NCBI GenBank assembly: GCA_016800925.1
Contig: JABCPU010000117.1
Location: 109,272 to 173,271, forward strand
DNA length: 64,000 nucleotides
Direction: 5' to 3'
Source: Suillus spraguei
Taxonomy: Eukaryota; Basidiomycota; Agaricomycetes; Boletales; Suillaceae
Shown here piece by piece: positions 44,622 through 57,279 of this stretch. The position numbers were made by a program, and so were the translations under genes. The notes under the pieces are model-generated. The model made no database searches. It was not told the DNA's origin and saw only the letters and a list, made by a program, of their open reading frames with translations. The number at the start of each line of letters is the position of its first letter. The stretch's first letter is position 1.

Positions 44622-44737
44622 CGGACAGATGGGACAGATGGGACAGATGGGACAGATGGGACAGATGGGACAGATGGGACAGATGGGACAGATGGGACAG
44701 ATGGGACAGATGGGACAGATGGGACAGATGGGACAGA
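44622..44737. repeat. 9-bp minisatellite, about 13 copies
   Basis: Near-perfect GGGACAGAT units. Because 9 is a multiple of 3, it stays open in all frames. It sits exactly where the KDZ fragment loses its N-terminal continuation. Confidence 0.95.
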
Positions 44738-46717
44738 ACGGACGGGCCGGGCCGGACGGGTGGGACAGAACTTTCGAACTTTAAGGTTCCCTCTTGAAAA
44801 GAGGGTCTGGAAAAGCTGAGATCGACATCAATTGAAAGAGATCATCGGTTAATTAACATTCGGTGTCTGGCAGATCTCAAGAGGTGCTATTGGACAAAAG
44901 AGCTATTATAAAGGCCCACCTGAAAGAAAGACGGCCCCCTTGTTCGAATTCATCAACTGCATGGTCTAATTCGCATGCTCGAGACTCGTTAGTTCGCACA
45001 CAGTTTGCACTGAGGTGTATTCTGATTGTATGGAATCAAGAGGCTGAATTCAGTAAAGATAGTAGAAGTACAAGGTTAATTGAGACGACGACCTTATATA
45101 TATGTAAGAGAGACATTGTGAGACTCATCTGCATACTGATGGAAATAGATGTCTCACCTGCTTCACTACAATCCCGTGATATGAAATGATGTCATTTCCA
45201 TCCTGACCAGATCTATATCCCGCTTAACGAGGATGAGTACTGAATGAGTATATGTGTAAGGATTGTGATCTGACTTATCAAAGTTTATGATCTAGAAAAT
45301 GCACTGAGTATCGCAGATAGTGTATAATCGATATAACAACAGTGACGGAATATACACTAAGTTACCCGTGCAACGAGCACCACAGCGGATGCTATTTTCT
45401 GTGCCATCCTGACGAGGTATGTCAACACGCTCTAAGCGCCATCAAGGAACGATACCAAGTCCGCCATGAGACCAACAGAAGTGGTAGCATAGGAATGAAT
45501 TACACCAACGCACGTCTGCGAGCAAATCGGCTGACTCGTTTTCCTCCCACACAGTAGACTAGACGGATAACTCGAGTGTCGTCTGTATTCCGGTGGTTTG
45601 GCAACAGCAACCTGCTGTAGTGCACAAATCCGTAAAAGGGACCGAGAAATGAGAAAATGTACGTTACAGTAACTTTGCGGTCTGGTGCAACTTCAACCAC
45701 CAGTGACCCGTGGTCGTGCTGGAACAGGAGGAAAGAAAGATGCTGCCGCAGAGATGGTAGGACTCCGGTCGAGTGGAAAAGCAAAGAATTCATTTCGAAC
45801 TGGATACACACTCGATCATATGTTGCGAGTTTGACATAGAAATGAAAACTCACGTACAAATCGACTTCAAGTTGCGACCTGAGATAGTACAATGGTGGCA
45901 ATGTAGCAAGGAACTGCGGCGCGAGTGTTGTGTAACTGAAAAAGAAACAAGAGGAAGAATCTGACATGCAGGGCATCACAGAGTCACATCGAAGTCCAGA
46001 GGAAAATCGGAGAAAGCCAGGAAAAAGAGCACAGCTTCGCAGATCGACGAATTTGTTTGTGTTCGACATCCCCACATAACTACTCTAATTACACGTAACA
46101 GTAGACTCGGATGACGGGTCTAATTGGACCAATTTATAGCTGTACGCACCCATATGAATAACAGTGCAATAAACGGTGGCCTTTGCGATAGTGTAATGTA
46201 AAATAATTAGCGCATGAGTATGATCATCAAAACAGGTAAGCCGTGCTCATCATACACACACTCTGGACACAGCGAGCTCAATTCTTTCACAATTTCATTC
46301 TCTTTTTTCATAGTTCCTTCAATGTACATTTAGAGTAACATTAAATAAAATATATTTCACACTTTTGGACATAGACAATATCAAAATAAATGTACATAGA
46401 TAATACTTTGGAGCCAACATCGGTACTTTCCCTTGTACCTAGGTAGAATGCTTCAAAAAGACACTATCAGAAATTTGCTTTGCAATATGTTCCATTCAAT
46501 ATTTCTGACAATATCTTGAACTCCTAATATGTTATCCAAAAACATTATCAGCATATTGGATCAACGACTGATATAGATAGCACAGGCTGTATACTACTGT
46601 ATCTCAGAGTCATTAATAACATTGGTGTAATTATAAACCATTAGAATGTACAACTTCCTGATGATTAAGTAGCTGAGCGCCCATGAGAAAAAAATGGTCC
46701 AATTCACAGTCCATCCA
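44738..46717. other. Spacer with one uncertain open frame
   Basis: A 191-codon minus frame (46075-45500) is open but has no recognisable domain; its text is rich in Leu, Phe and Cys. It may be chance or a diverged small gene. The rest is A+T-rich with nothing seen. Confidence 0.4.
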
Positions 46718-48735
46718 TCATGTGTGCATCACCCTAAACCGTCCTAAATGCCTACATAGCATGTCTCTGTCAACAGGCTCACCCGCAATGTCCTGTCTAT
46801 CTCTGAACAATATTGTAGAGAGGCTACCAAGGTTCTTTATGCCCATAAACGTTACAATGCTCCTACAAATTTCTTCTGCAAGCGACGCAGTCTCTGATGG
46901 TTGGATCTTACATTGTGCAGCATCAGCTGCAACATAATCCTTGGATTGAGTCACCATGAGACAAAGGCTCAGTAGTGAACGTCGATACAGAGCTGTGAAC
47001 ATCGTCTATCATTGAAATTTGAACAAGGCCTGGAATGACAGAGCATTCTCACGGATGTTTTTTGATATATGCGGAACTGCTATTGCGATTCTTCTCATCG
47101 TCTCCAGCGCGTATGAGTAGGCATGGGTTTGATTAGTAAAAAAGTCGGCTTTCTTGTGGTCCATGTACCGGGCCCTCTCTGAATGATGCATCGATGCAAG
47201 GTTGAAAAATGATGCCCCCGTCGCCAGGCCTTCCACGGGGGTGTAAGCTCCGTGCACCTGTCCAGGGGGCTGTATCCTGCATGACAATTAAGATACATGA
47301 TCACAATCGTGTAGAGCGTGCGTACACGAAATCTCCCGGCCCCAAATAAACCACTTCTGCATCCCACAGCTCGCGTACCTCCTCCTTATTGTTGGTATAG
47401 TCTACCAGCTTCATCATCGCATTTGCATAGGCTGCACGGCCACCCTTCTTGAACTTAAGACGAAAGAAAACCCACATCTTTCCTCCTGACTCGATTCGGA
47501 TGTATGATGCAACACCATCGGCATTGGGCAAAACAAACATATCCGGCTTGATGTAGCACCGCCCAGAAGTGAGATGTAAAGTTGTCCGGATGCACTGCCT
47601 CGTGAATGGGACACTGTTGAGTAGTCTGACTCCAGCCAAACCGTCTTCCATGGTCAAGATTCCTGACATAGGTCTACATCATATTGACTGACATGAGTTT
47701 CAGCCTGCTTACCTTAAGGGTTCTGGAAGGCCTCCATGTACATATGGCAAGTCCAGAACACATTGTATCTTTGTCGGATCATTCATACCATTGACAAACG
47801 ATGATATTGTGCTAGCCTTGTGAGGATGGGTGGAGTCCGCAGCACGTGCTTCACCGTCTGTTATAGTAGATCGAAAACATGTTCACTGCGACCTTTTTTC
47901 AACACTTACCATGAATACATACAGGCATGTCTGGACTGATTCCAAACTTGCGGTCGAGCCATTCTGTTGTTACTTCCGTTGGAGCATTTTTTCTGTTTCC
48001 TCGAACTACCACGGGTTTATTGTCACGCAGGGAAAATTCAATGGTGTCCACGATGTCGTCACGTTCAACGTCGGCAGCAGATAGGTGGAGGACATGCTTT
48101 GATGATGGAGTGGACTCTTGGAAAGACGCGAAGAACTTGACCACCTCAACATCACCGGATTCGCAAGTATTGACACCTTTATTCATGATGGTTGGCACGA
48201 CGGTTAACCTTCCATCCTGCCATGTGACCATGCCTGACTGTGCAGGTACCTTCCGCCCAACCACACCTATAGTCAAATCTTTCGGGTAATTTTCCGTGAA
48301 GTTCTCCACATGTGCTGATGCAATGTGACGAGACTCAGTATCCAGAGCATATACAGATCCATCATTCTCTCCATCGGATTGATCACTGTCGATTTGCACA
48401 AGCCGCGATACACAATGTCGATTTGGTTGTGTTGGACGAGTGTTATCTGTATCACTTTCTTCAGATAGATCAACGTCCATATCCATCTCTGTCGATAGAC
48501 CATCGTAATCTGGCGTTGTCGTGTCCTGTACATGTGCAAGACAGTCCGCTTCTTTCCTAGCACGTTTCTGTCGTGTTCTGATCCTATCCTTTGCCCTTCT
48601 TTCGATTCTCCTTTCTTCTAAGAGCGATTGAGGCCATTTTCGCCGTCTTACAGGTGCGTATCGAGCATTGTCATTTACACGCAAGACTGTGGCATTGACA
48701 CCATCCTTCTTAACAGATGTAAAACGCCTAGCCAT
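46718..48735 (-). CDS. JmjC/cupin-like protein, five exons, about 605 aa
   Basis: Exons 48735-47910, 47857-47713, 47673-47326, 47276-47053 and 46992-46718. The introns are 52, 39, 49 and 60 nt, all GT-AG, and all phases agree, giving 1,818 nt. The N-terminus is basic (RRRKWPQSLLEERRIERRAK), NLS-like, followed by an acidic part. The JmjC-like core holds VVVRGNRK, then PNADGVASYIRIESGGKMW, then YLGPGDFVIQPPGQVHGAYT and ATGASFFNLASM. JmjC proteins are Fe(II)/2-oxoglutarate oxygenases, often histone demethylases. In relatives I know, the first metal motif is HxD; here it is NAD (Asn codon AAT at about 47513), while the distal His (GQVH) is kept, so catalysis is questionable. The 39-nt intron is short and its exact sites could differ. 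The C-terminal part (YRRSLLSLCLMV, YVAADAA) is typical of the family. No stop is needed. Confidence 0.75.
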
Positions 48736-49384
48736 CTGCCCATATATTTAAATATTACACCAGCGCATGTGCATGAAACATGTTTGATACTTTACCGTGA
48801 CGAACTACTCTTTCTGATGAGTTCCTAAGTGCCTCGATGTGGTTTGAGATCAAGAATGATTTGATGTGACAAAGCTAACGTTACGTAATATATCAGTAAC
48901 GCTCACTCGCGCTAATTGATTCCACAGCTCCGTGTCTTGAGGTGCATGATCATGTCAATGAGTTCGAGCCTAGCTTGAGAGGTTTGTGCATAAGATATAT
49001 GTATATTAAAAACATCATGCAATCTCACGCTCTGCCAGTTCAGCTACGTTAGCAAAGGGAAGCAGCACGAGCATGTTATTATTAAATACACTTCTCCGAC
49101 GAACAAAAGCTCGGAGTCTAGCTGCATTTTTCATTCCGTCACACACCTTTCAATTTGACCGAGAATATCAAAGTACGAACCCCTTGGAGCTGCTCACGAA
49201 TACAACCAGAAAAAACAATCAGCAGAACCAGAATTTGAAGTTTGCGAGTCAGTTCATCCAACAGCGCGGATATTCAATGCAAGTGTGACGCCATGAAAAC
49301 TTGACCGGCTACGCAATCTACTGCAATCAAAGTAGTGGGAGGTGACAATGTTTCAAGTTTTGCAGAGTGGCCGCAACCTGTTCA
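48736..49384. other. 5' flank of the JmjC-like gene, nothing recognised
   Basis: A+T-rich promoter-side spacer. The small plus frame at 49073-49288 has no motif. Confidence 0.4.
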
Positions 49385-50010
49385 CTGGCGTTTGCAGGTT
49401 TCAAACCTGTAATGTCCTAGAGAAACAGATTTTGATTTTGTTGTGACAACCACCTGGCTAAGACAAGACGTGATGAACTTCTAAAGCATTCATCCATGAA
49501 TGAATGTCAAAATAAGTTCCGATAGAAAAAATATCATTATCGGCAGGCTTTAAACCCGCACAGTCCAAGGATACTTCTAAAGAAACCATCCTGGTGAACA
49601 TCAAGGTGTGTTCTAATAGAAAAAACCTCGTCGGCAGGTTTCGAACCTGTACAGTCCAACAGAAACATATTTCGATTCTGTTGTCGCAACCACCTGGCTA
49701 AGACCAGTTACGATGAACTTCTAAAGAAGCCATCCATGAGTGAATATAAACGTGTGTTTCGATAGAAAAACCTTGTCGTCGGCAGGTTTCAAACCTACAG
49801 TCTAAGAGAAACAGACTTTGATTCCGTTGTGGCAACCACCTGACTAAGACCAGCTGCGGTGAATCTCTAAAGAAACCATCCATGATAAATGTAAATGTCA
49901 ATGTATGTTCCGATAGAAAAAAGTGTAGTTCTGCAAGTTTCGAACCTGCGTAGTCCAAGAGTACAGATTTTGATTCTGTTCAACCACACTGGCCGGGCTA
50001 AAGTCTTTAA
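49385..50010 (-). repeat. Tandem tRNA-like array, inverted copy (5 units)
   Basis: Same tRNA-like unit as at 26.2-26.6 kb but on the minus strand. T-arm centres are near 49399, 49552, 49640, 49786 and 49938. The unit at about 49930-50010 has a perfect 5-bp ACAGA/TCTGT anticodon-type stem around ATCAAAA. The second unit (near 49552) is truncated and lacks the A-box side. Most units are followed by a T run on their own strand (AAAAAA on plus), as for a Pol III terminator. Confidence 0.5.
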
Positions 50011-50049
50011 CTCTTCCACTTGACGACTCACAAGACTTCCTGGATTGAA

Positions 50050-50630
50050 AACTTCTGGGGCCCTGATTCACACGGCCCAAAAAGGATGATATGGACAACA
50101 AAGTTCGAGTCTGAACGACAATATAATTGCCCCGACGAGGAACGAAGACTAAGATAATTCTGGTTTGCCATCATTAGCAGCAAGTTCAATGGTTGACATT
50201 ACCACACTAAGTATATATGGAGTTTCTAGAAACACAGAAGGAAATCAGAAAATACTGAAAAGAGGACAACGAGACGCTGTCACCACCTTGAAGGCGACAT
50301 GGAGGATTGGAGACAGGAGTCTCATCTTTCCACAAAATGGTAGTCACGCAGCAATCCAGTCCATCCCAAACATAACATCGAAACTACAAGTGACCTCGAA
50401 CTAGACATCAGTAGTGAAAGCACGACAATGAATCACTGAGGCCGTGAGGATTTCAGCGAAACGCGAACTTGGGTCCAAATACCTGAGCGAGCGAAAAATT
50501 GAGAAAAACAACAGAAGAATATGATTCGAGGTCAAAAGCAACAGACGCAGGAAGACGACTGATTTTAATGAGGTGCCACTGGTAAAATAATGATATAACC
50601 CACTCCGTTATGGTAACCGGAATAAATCCG
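50050..50630 (-). pseudogene. Retroelement-like fragment, right arm of an inverted duplication
   Basis: Reverse complement of 25.61-26.16 kb with scattered differences. Shared landmarks are the CAGGGCCCC(A/T)(T/G)AAG-type segment, GACTCCTGTCTCCAAT and GTCGGGGCA. It carries stops in every frame, so it is not coding. Confidence 0.55.
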
Positions 50631-50639
50631 CATGGAACA

Positions 50640-51901
50640 TCAGAATGATCGCACAGTGTTTTTGGATGCCAATCGAAGCACTTACCTTACTAAGAAAATT
50701 CTGAGAAGTGGAACCCTCGGAAGTAGAACCACGGTGGAGTGGCTTCTCATAAGAAAAGCAGCAGTCTTCGTACGAAATTCTGCTCTATTGTGCACAAAAA
50801 GTTGCCAGCTCAGATATTCGTCTTCATAGGTGACCTAGAGCAGTAGACCCATCCTAGCCACATGTAAACAATTGACCTGGAAGTACCAATTATAGTGTAC
50901 AAACACACCTCGAGAGTTTTGTGACGACGAGATAGCGGTATGGTATCGCCGCAAGTGACTCTTAATGTCTTATTCAAAAGGGCGTGCTCCTCGCTACTCA
51001 GCTTCAAGTTGATAGACCAGTTGTCACACAGCCAATTTAACAATTAGTATCGGCGATCACAGAGCGGCTCTATAACTTGATCATGTGAAATTATCAACAC
51101 TGATCAAAAAGTGACAACTGACGACATTCGGTTCGTCCTCGTAACTGCATTCCTTACTTGCAAAACCACCAGCTCTCACATGGACGAATGATGATCGCCT
51201 CAAGAATACCCGCAAGGTCGTCGAACGAAGCTCAAGCATGAATTAGTAACAAGGGCGTAATGTCCTCGATCTGGTATAGGCAGTCTGAGCGTCATTCAGC
51301 GCACAAGCACAGTCTATACAACCTCGACATCGACCACTGTATCGAGTTTGTCCGAACCACACCAAATGATCATCAATAGGACCAAAATACAATGTCCCTT
51401 GATTAACAGATGGCTGGCTTACACGTGCCCATCGCTTCATTGTAGGTGATCACCTGGAATGAGCTCGGAAGTGTGATTTCTTTGACTTTCTGCAATGTGT
51501 AAAACAAGCTTTTCAATTATGGAGCGAACCTTGCGGCCTCCGATTCACCATGTATTGGATGAGAAAATATTGGAATCCATACCACATGGAACAAATGCCA
51601 TTTCTAGATCAATTTACATGAACTCGGGTTGTCTAACCCTCCGACCATCTTCATCGCGGAAGCACTTGGCTGTCTGAAAATACTTGTCAATAGCTCCAAG
51701 ACAGATAAGCAACTGTTTTAGTTGCTATGGATACTGGAGAAGGGCGTAGGTAGTGCTGGGGCAGAATTGTTTGCGACTAATTGTGCCAGTTGTGCCGGCA
51801 GAAGTGGCAGAATCGCCATTTCTGCCACCTGGCAGAATTCTCAAAGTGCTACAAAGCTATGTATATGATAATGTATGGTAAGCGTCACTAAGAAAACACC
51901 A
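50640..51901. other. Spacer with a small hairpin
   Basis: No gene recognised. A hairpin GTGGCAGAA...TTTCTGCCAC at 51804-51827, with other GGCAGAA copies around 51770-51840, lies just past the 3' end of the hAT remnant and may belong to that element's end. Confidence 0.4.
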
Positions 51902-52460
51902 TCAGAAGAGCATCAGCGTGTCCACAACCCACCGTTCGTCGTCTTTTGCGCTATGATCAACTACTATGATCTCGTCATCAACAGATTTTGGTAGAAGACC
52001 TTGGTCAACACACTCCAACTCCGCAAAATCGTAAACCTGACCTTCCAATACTTCATCCAATCCGTCAATCAGTACTCGTTCCATGGATTCTTTTTCGTGT
52101 TCTAGCAGGGCAAATGCTGCATCAATCTCATCGAGTGACATTGATTTAGGACCTGCAAGATCATCATCGACGTTCCGAGTCTGAGATGCGAGCGGTGGTG
52201 CCCATGCAAAATTGGCTTCTAGATCAGCAGCTATTTCCTGGCTGGGCACCAGTATGCATGTGCGCATGACGTCGACGAGTTGGATTTCCATTAGCCACAG
52301 CCTTCTGGCGAGTATGGTAACGAAGATTCGCTCGAATCTTTGCCAGTGCTTCAAATGTGTCTACCAAGAGATTGCAGCGCTTCGGAGACTGAGTGCTACC
52401 CATGTCCGAAAAGAGTCGTTCGACATACTGCGTAGGTTGAAGGGTGTATTTTCCATCGTG
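51902..52460 (-). pseudogene. hAT transposase C-terminal remnant
   Basis: Upper part (52455-52255) reads YVERLFSDMGSTQSPKR then LAKIRANLRYHTRQ and HMHTGAQPG, the hAT dimerisation region (ERLFS...R-KL-K). A one-base shift near 52240 moves to the frame DLEANFAWAPPLAS, DDDLAGPKSMSLDEIDAAF, ending at 51902. This tail is typical of basidiomycete hAT proteins. The frameshift and the missing DDE core make it inactive. Confidence 0.65.
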
Positions 52461-55400
52461 CTGTGCAGTTGATTAGCCAACGCGAAGCGCAACCAAAAAT
52501 TATCTTGCACCTTCTGGCATTGACCTCAAAAGCAGTGGAGTCTCTACTTCAAGCAAACCTAAAACTGACTATAATCTTAGGACATTTTACAGATATCAAG
52601 AGCACGCACTATCATCTTGCAGAGTATCCCAAATGATTCGAGTAACTTGACTTCTTTTTCTGATGTTGCCCGCAAGGTCAGTCCTCCAAAGATAAAGATA
52701 TCGAAAACGTGCCCTAAAATCTTCATTGACCTATAGTTGATCTCATTAATAGTGGAAGAACTCCGCGTCACCCCGCATACCAATTTCTGATTGTCCAACA
52801 GTATGAATGACATGCTGCGATAGGCAGAATTGAGGAGAGTAAAATTGTTTACTTGAACCTCAATTTGTCCTGTACCTTCCTTGATGATAATACAGACGAC
52901 TCTTACTTCACTCTCTGTCCTATCGTTAACTCGATAATTCTTACAGCGCTGGCTCTCGTGCATTATACGGCTGGAACGAGAGGCTCTAGCCTCTCGTTAA
53001 CAACACATTTTAAAGGTCTTACCTCCCATTCTGTCCCCAGTGAATGTGATGTCACCCAAGGCAGATTCGTTCTCACCATGTCAATGTAAGTTCTACAGCC
53101 TCACTTTCGCTTGTTTCAGCGAGCGAGTTGTTTTCTATCATTTTTATCAACTGACAGTATGTTTTTGGGGCGCATATATGCATGAAAACTAGGCCTTGCG
53201 AGAGCACCTCTCACTATCGGGTGAAAATGCTTCCTTCAATAATTGACTGACTGAAATTCGGTATAAACTTGCAGAGCGCCTTCTGACAGAGTGTTGCCAA
53301 ATCCATCTAGCGGTACGCCTTGCAAGATGAACTTGCGGGATATAACTAATGGCACATTAGGCATTTCACAGCCCTTCTTCGACTAGCGCTGGTATCGAGA
53401 TTCACATTCAACTATCGATGAAAGAATTTTCGCCATTAGCTCACCAACAGAATTGTGACATTCTGGAATTGCAACTTGTAAGTCCTTGATTCTCTCTCAA
53501 TAGATCTTCTAAATCATCATCTACTAGGTCGCTTCCGATACATGGACCAAAGCTGTCTCCGAAAGACGCCTGGATTAGATTCAGCACGATTCGACCCTGC
53601 ACGATCCCACATACATATTTCCTACAATGTTTTTTTTTTCACATTCAATGTTGCCACGACTGTCTTTCATTCCCTTGGCTGATTCAAGTGTGTTTGGTAG
53701 TGCAGCTCTTTTATCGTAATTTCATGATGCTTCCTCAATATGAAACAAAGCTGAAAGGTGCACTTGTTGAAGTGCGTAGGCCATTTATCACATCAAGTCA
53801 TCGAAACACGACAATTTCAACGATATCTTGCTTGTCCTCGCTCCGCCTGCAGCCTTACCAACTAGTTCGTTCAAACATCGTCGCCTCAATGATGGCCCCT
53901 CCTGCGGACCGACGGAGCAAAGAAAAAACCCTACTTAGAAACTGACTTATCGTATGTGCTCAGTCTTATAATTAAGTTAATAGTTCTTTAACATTGCATA
54001 ACTCAACCCATTATCACGCGTGTAACATTTATTTGAACCTATGCCGATAACATACTTAGTACAAGCGCCCCGTTCACCTTCAAATATTTTCTAGCCCGTG
54101 AATTTCCACAGCAGAGACGATTTGACGGAACACTTCATCTACTCTGCTCACTACACGCAACGCTTGGCGAAAGTTACCGAAACCAATGACTAGAATGCCA
54201 CCAAATAGTTTGTTGTAGACCTTTGTGATTCGACGACCTGGATCTTTCAGTCTCCGACTCTGAGAGTCCTGAGGTACGCAGTGTGCATGATAGCGTGTTC
54301 ACCATGAAAGTCTTCGCTCGTACCTGTATCCCAAAACCCCTTTGTTGCTTCCAACGCACATAAAACATTACTGTATTTGTATGGAATCAGTTTTACGGCA
54401 AGGTCTCACAGTGATTAGGCAAGCGGAGTCCCTAACATCATGCTCGTACAAGTTTTATTTGCAAACAGAGACAGAAGTACATCACACAGCAGCACAAAGC
54501 AAAGCAGATGTGAGGCTCGAAGTAACGTTCTCGAATGAGCAATAAAGCTGGTTCAACAGCCAGAAAGAAAGAGATGCGTGACAGACGCACAATGGACATA
54601 CTAGACGACTGACATCTTTAGTGTTTTCGTATATTTTGGTACAGAGATGAAGACAGAGCAAAGATATTATTCCGTGAAATACACAGCGAATTTCCGCGAG
54701 AGCGTCGATAATGGGAGCCGAAATCGGGTACGTGACGTGTCCGAGTGTGAAGGCGCGTGAGCTGAGCACTGCAGTAAAGCATTTAGTAAGAGCATGTGTT
54801 GCGTACGTTTTTATAATTCATCAGAAGACTACTCACCTGCTGCATAGATGACATCTGGGGTCAAAAATACGGTGAAAACAGAAACTGTCATCACGGCCTG
54901 GTGTCGAACCGAAGGATGCACGAACCCGATGCAGGTCATCTACACACAAAAATAACTTCCTCTGCACAAGCTTCGATATCGCCGTTTGCAGCCACGGAGG
55001 GTCCGTGCAACAATAGATCAGCGCCGTACGGTTCGCACAGAATGCTTGGTGTCTTCCACCCGGCTAGAAACCCCAGACAGATAAGAGTCCACATGGCATA
55101 AACTGAAGAACGACTTAAGAAAATCTTCAAAAAAAGTACCTTACTTAAATCCAGTCATATGCGGACGTCGAAGCAGATTGGATTTTTCAAGTTAGTTAGC
55201 GATGCAACAGCAAGAGAATGAACGGATATCGGAACGACGTGATGACAAAGTACAAAAGTGTCTGTTAAATTTGTAGTCGTAAATCAAATAAAAGTGGAAA
55301 CTTCAAGCACAGAGAAATAAAAGGAAAATTTTCGATCCTTGAAACCCTACTTTTACTAATAGTCTGAAGTAGGTGACATGTCACACGTTCATCAAATATA

Positions 55401-55720
55401 CGTGACGTGTCCATCACTCTCCTGATCCATACCTGTCCATCACCAGTAACCTTCCTCTGCTAACATATTTCTACTTCATCTATGGCCGTGATAACACGAT
55501 CGATGACACATCAAATTAAGAGTGTTGGACGGCTTGGTTTAATACCAAAGGAAAGAGTGAGTTACGTTGTGTATTGAGGTGACTGCTAACAATACAAACG
55601 GACAAACCAGTGTGCAAGAGAGCTGTACATCCAAAATATTTCCAAACGTCCTCTGCCATTAACGTCTATTTCCCGCGCAACAAGGAGCGGTGTACACATG
55701 AACCGTCCTGCAGAACTATT
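52461..55720. other. Gene-poor stretch, unassigned open frames
   Basis: Minus frames at 52963-52577, 54769-54482 and 55130-54936 are open; the last two look hydrophobic (ICLGFLAGW, FHGIISLLCLHLC) and could be exons of a membrane protein, but I found no family and no complete model. Otherwise nothing. Confidence 0.35.
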
Positions 55721-55725
55721 GGTGA

Positions 55726-56067
55726 GTGACAACTCGTCCATGTTTTCGCACAGCTGACATACAGAAGGGTAACAAGCAGGATATGACAGTTTGTTTTGAT
55801 AACGCCGAAGCTTCTGTTGAGGAAACGATACAGTGTTGTAATAATGCGAGTACAATGGTAAGCCACGAAGATTATGGTCCCGGGGCCGCTGCTAACACCA
55901 AGCATTTTCAGATCGATACCACAAGCGTGAAGCACGAAACGAATTCAAACGATATTTCCATAAAGCAAGAGGATCTTGGAAATGACATCATAGTCAAACA
56001 GGAACATCATCATCATGCATATACATCTGTTACCACGGTGCGTCTCAATTATTATGAATATACGTGA
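55726..56067 (+). CDS. Possible small hypothetical gene (uncertain)
   Basis: A 113-codon plus frame with a repeated motif (SVKHETN, SIKQEDL, IVKQEHHHH). The internal repeat and composition suggest it could be coded, for example as part of a spliced gene. There is no domain and no start context to decide it. Confidence 0.25.
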   Translation: MTTRPCFRTADIQKGNKQDMTVCFDNAEASVEETIQCCNNASTMVSHEDYGPGAAANTKHFQIDTTSVKHETNSNDISIKQEDLGNDIIVKQEHHHHAYTSVTTVRLNYYEYT

Positions 56068-56489
56068 CTAATATATAGTATAGCATGTGGGGATCAACAC
56101 CATTGACATCAAGGGGCATGTAGATTCAAGCACTTCCATCATAAAGAAGGATTTAAACGAAATGGAGCTGTAGCTGCCATCCTCATGCACAGTTAGGGTA
56201 TGTTTCTATGTAGATCACACGACATTTTCAATACAATGCCTTGGAAAAATATTCATAGTGATAGCTTTTGAGAAAATGTGTTCCGTAATATTTTTTGTCG
56301 TGCATGGTGCGAGAAGTATATACCTTATGTCACTTTGTGGATGATTGGTAGAGATGTAGTCTGCAACAGTGCCGCATTATAATGTTTTATTATGGTACCT
56401 ATTTTCCATGTCCGAACGCCAGATCATATTGCTTGGCTATCTATACTACAACTACTTTCATATTGACAGACCAGATCTTCGTCGCTTTT

Positions 56490-56950
56490 GTTTACTTGTG
56501 GAGCTGGACAGACAAAAAGGTCCCACTTGTTACGATATTTGGGCGCACGAAGTGTCCTAGAATGGCAAGATCAGAGTCCGCTCGCTTCAGGCTCTTATTG
56601 GTTACCAAGCTGCGACAACGAGCATCTATCCGATTATTAATTGATGATCTTGTGCTACCATGTGTACCACTATACTATTATTTTCACAATTGACTATGTA
56701 GTAAGGGAGTTAGGACGATCACCACCTCTGCACTGCAGACTTGTCCCCCGCCACGCCATGTTTCTCACAACTAATTTTGGTAAAATTTGCGGTCTAACAC
56801 AAGCTCAGTTAAGTCCTGCCAAAAGCTTTTGATTAGAGCTACTTTCATATCTTCCATTCACAGCTTTTTTCTACTTGTGGAGCTTCAAACGAGTCCCCGC
56901 TCGTTACAATATTTGGGCGCACGAAGTGCCCTAAAATGGCTGCTTGTCCG
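56490..56950. repeat. Direct repeat pair (~80 bp)
   Basis: A segment around 56490-56565 (ACTTGTGGAGCT, ATTTGGGCGCACGAAGTG) recurs diverged at 56873-56942. The spacing is about 380 bp. Confidence 0.7.
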
Positions 56951-57279
56951 ATGCTCTGCCTAACACAATTGTGGTACTCCTGCCATGCCTTGAAATGCAC
57001 AAAAAATCATTTAATGAAAGTTTATATACTACAGGGGACGACATGCTACAAGCGAATGTAGTAAAACTTGTTCAGTAACGGAGACATTTTCATGGGTGTG
57101 GACAACCATACTTCCAATGGATCATTCTGGGGGTGCGCATTCGACGGTGTATTTCTGCAATCAATGTAACCTTTTACAGCATTTACGACAACATCCAGAA
57201 AAAATTGCCATATGAAGGACACAGATGCGGAGATTTGCACTGTCTCCATGCATCGTTACTCGCGTTAACATATCTAAGT

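Noticed and set aside
44346..44819. Plus-strand frame with TDG/DRW repeats
   Set aside because: A by-product of the 9-bp minisatellite; the real coding text here is the KDZ fragment on the minus strand.
47000..47012. Stops TGA-TAG in the JmjC-like gene as a pseudogene signal
   Set aside because: A 60-nt GT-AG intron (46993-47052) removes them and restores the family C-terminus in phase.
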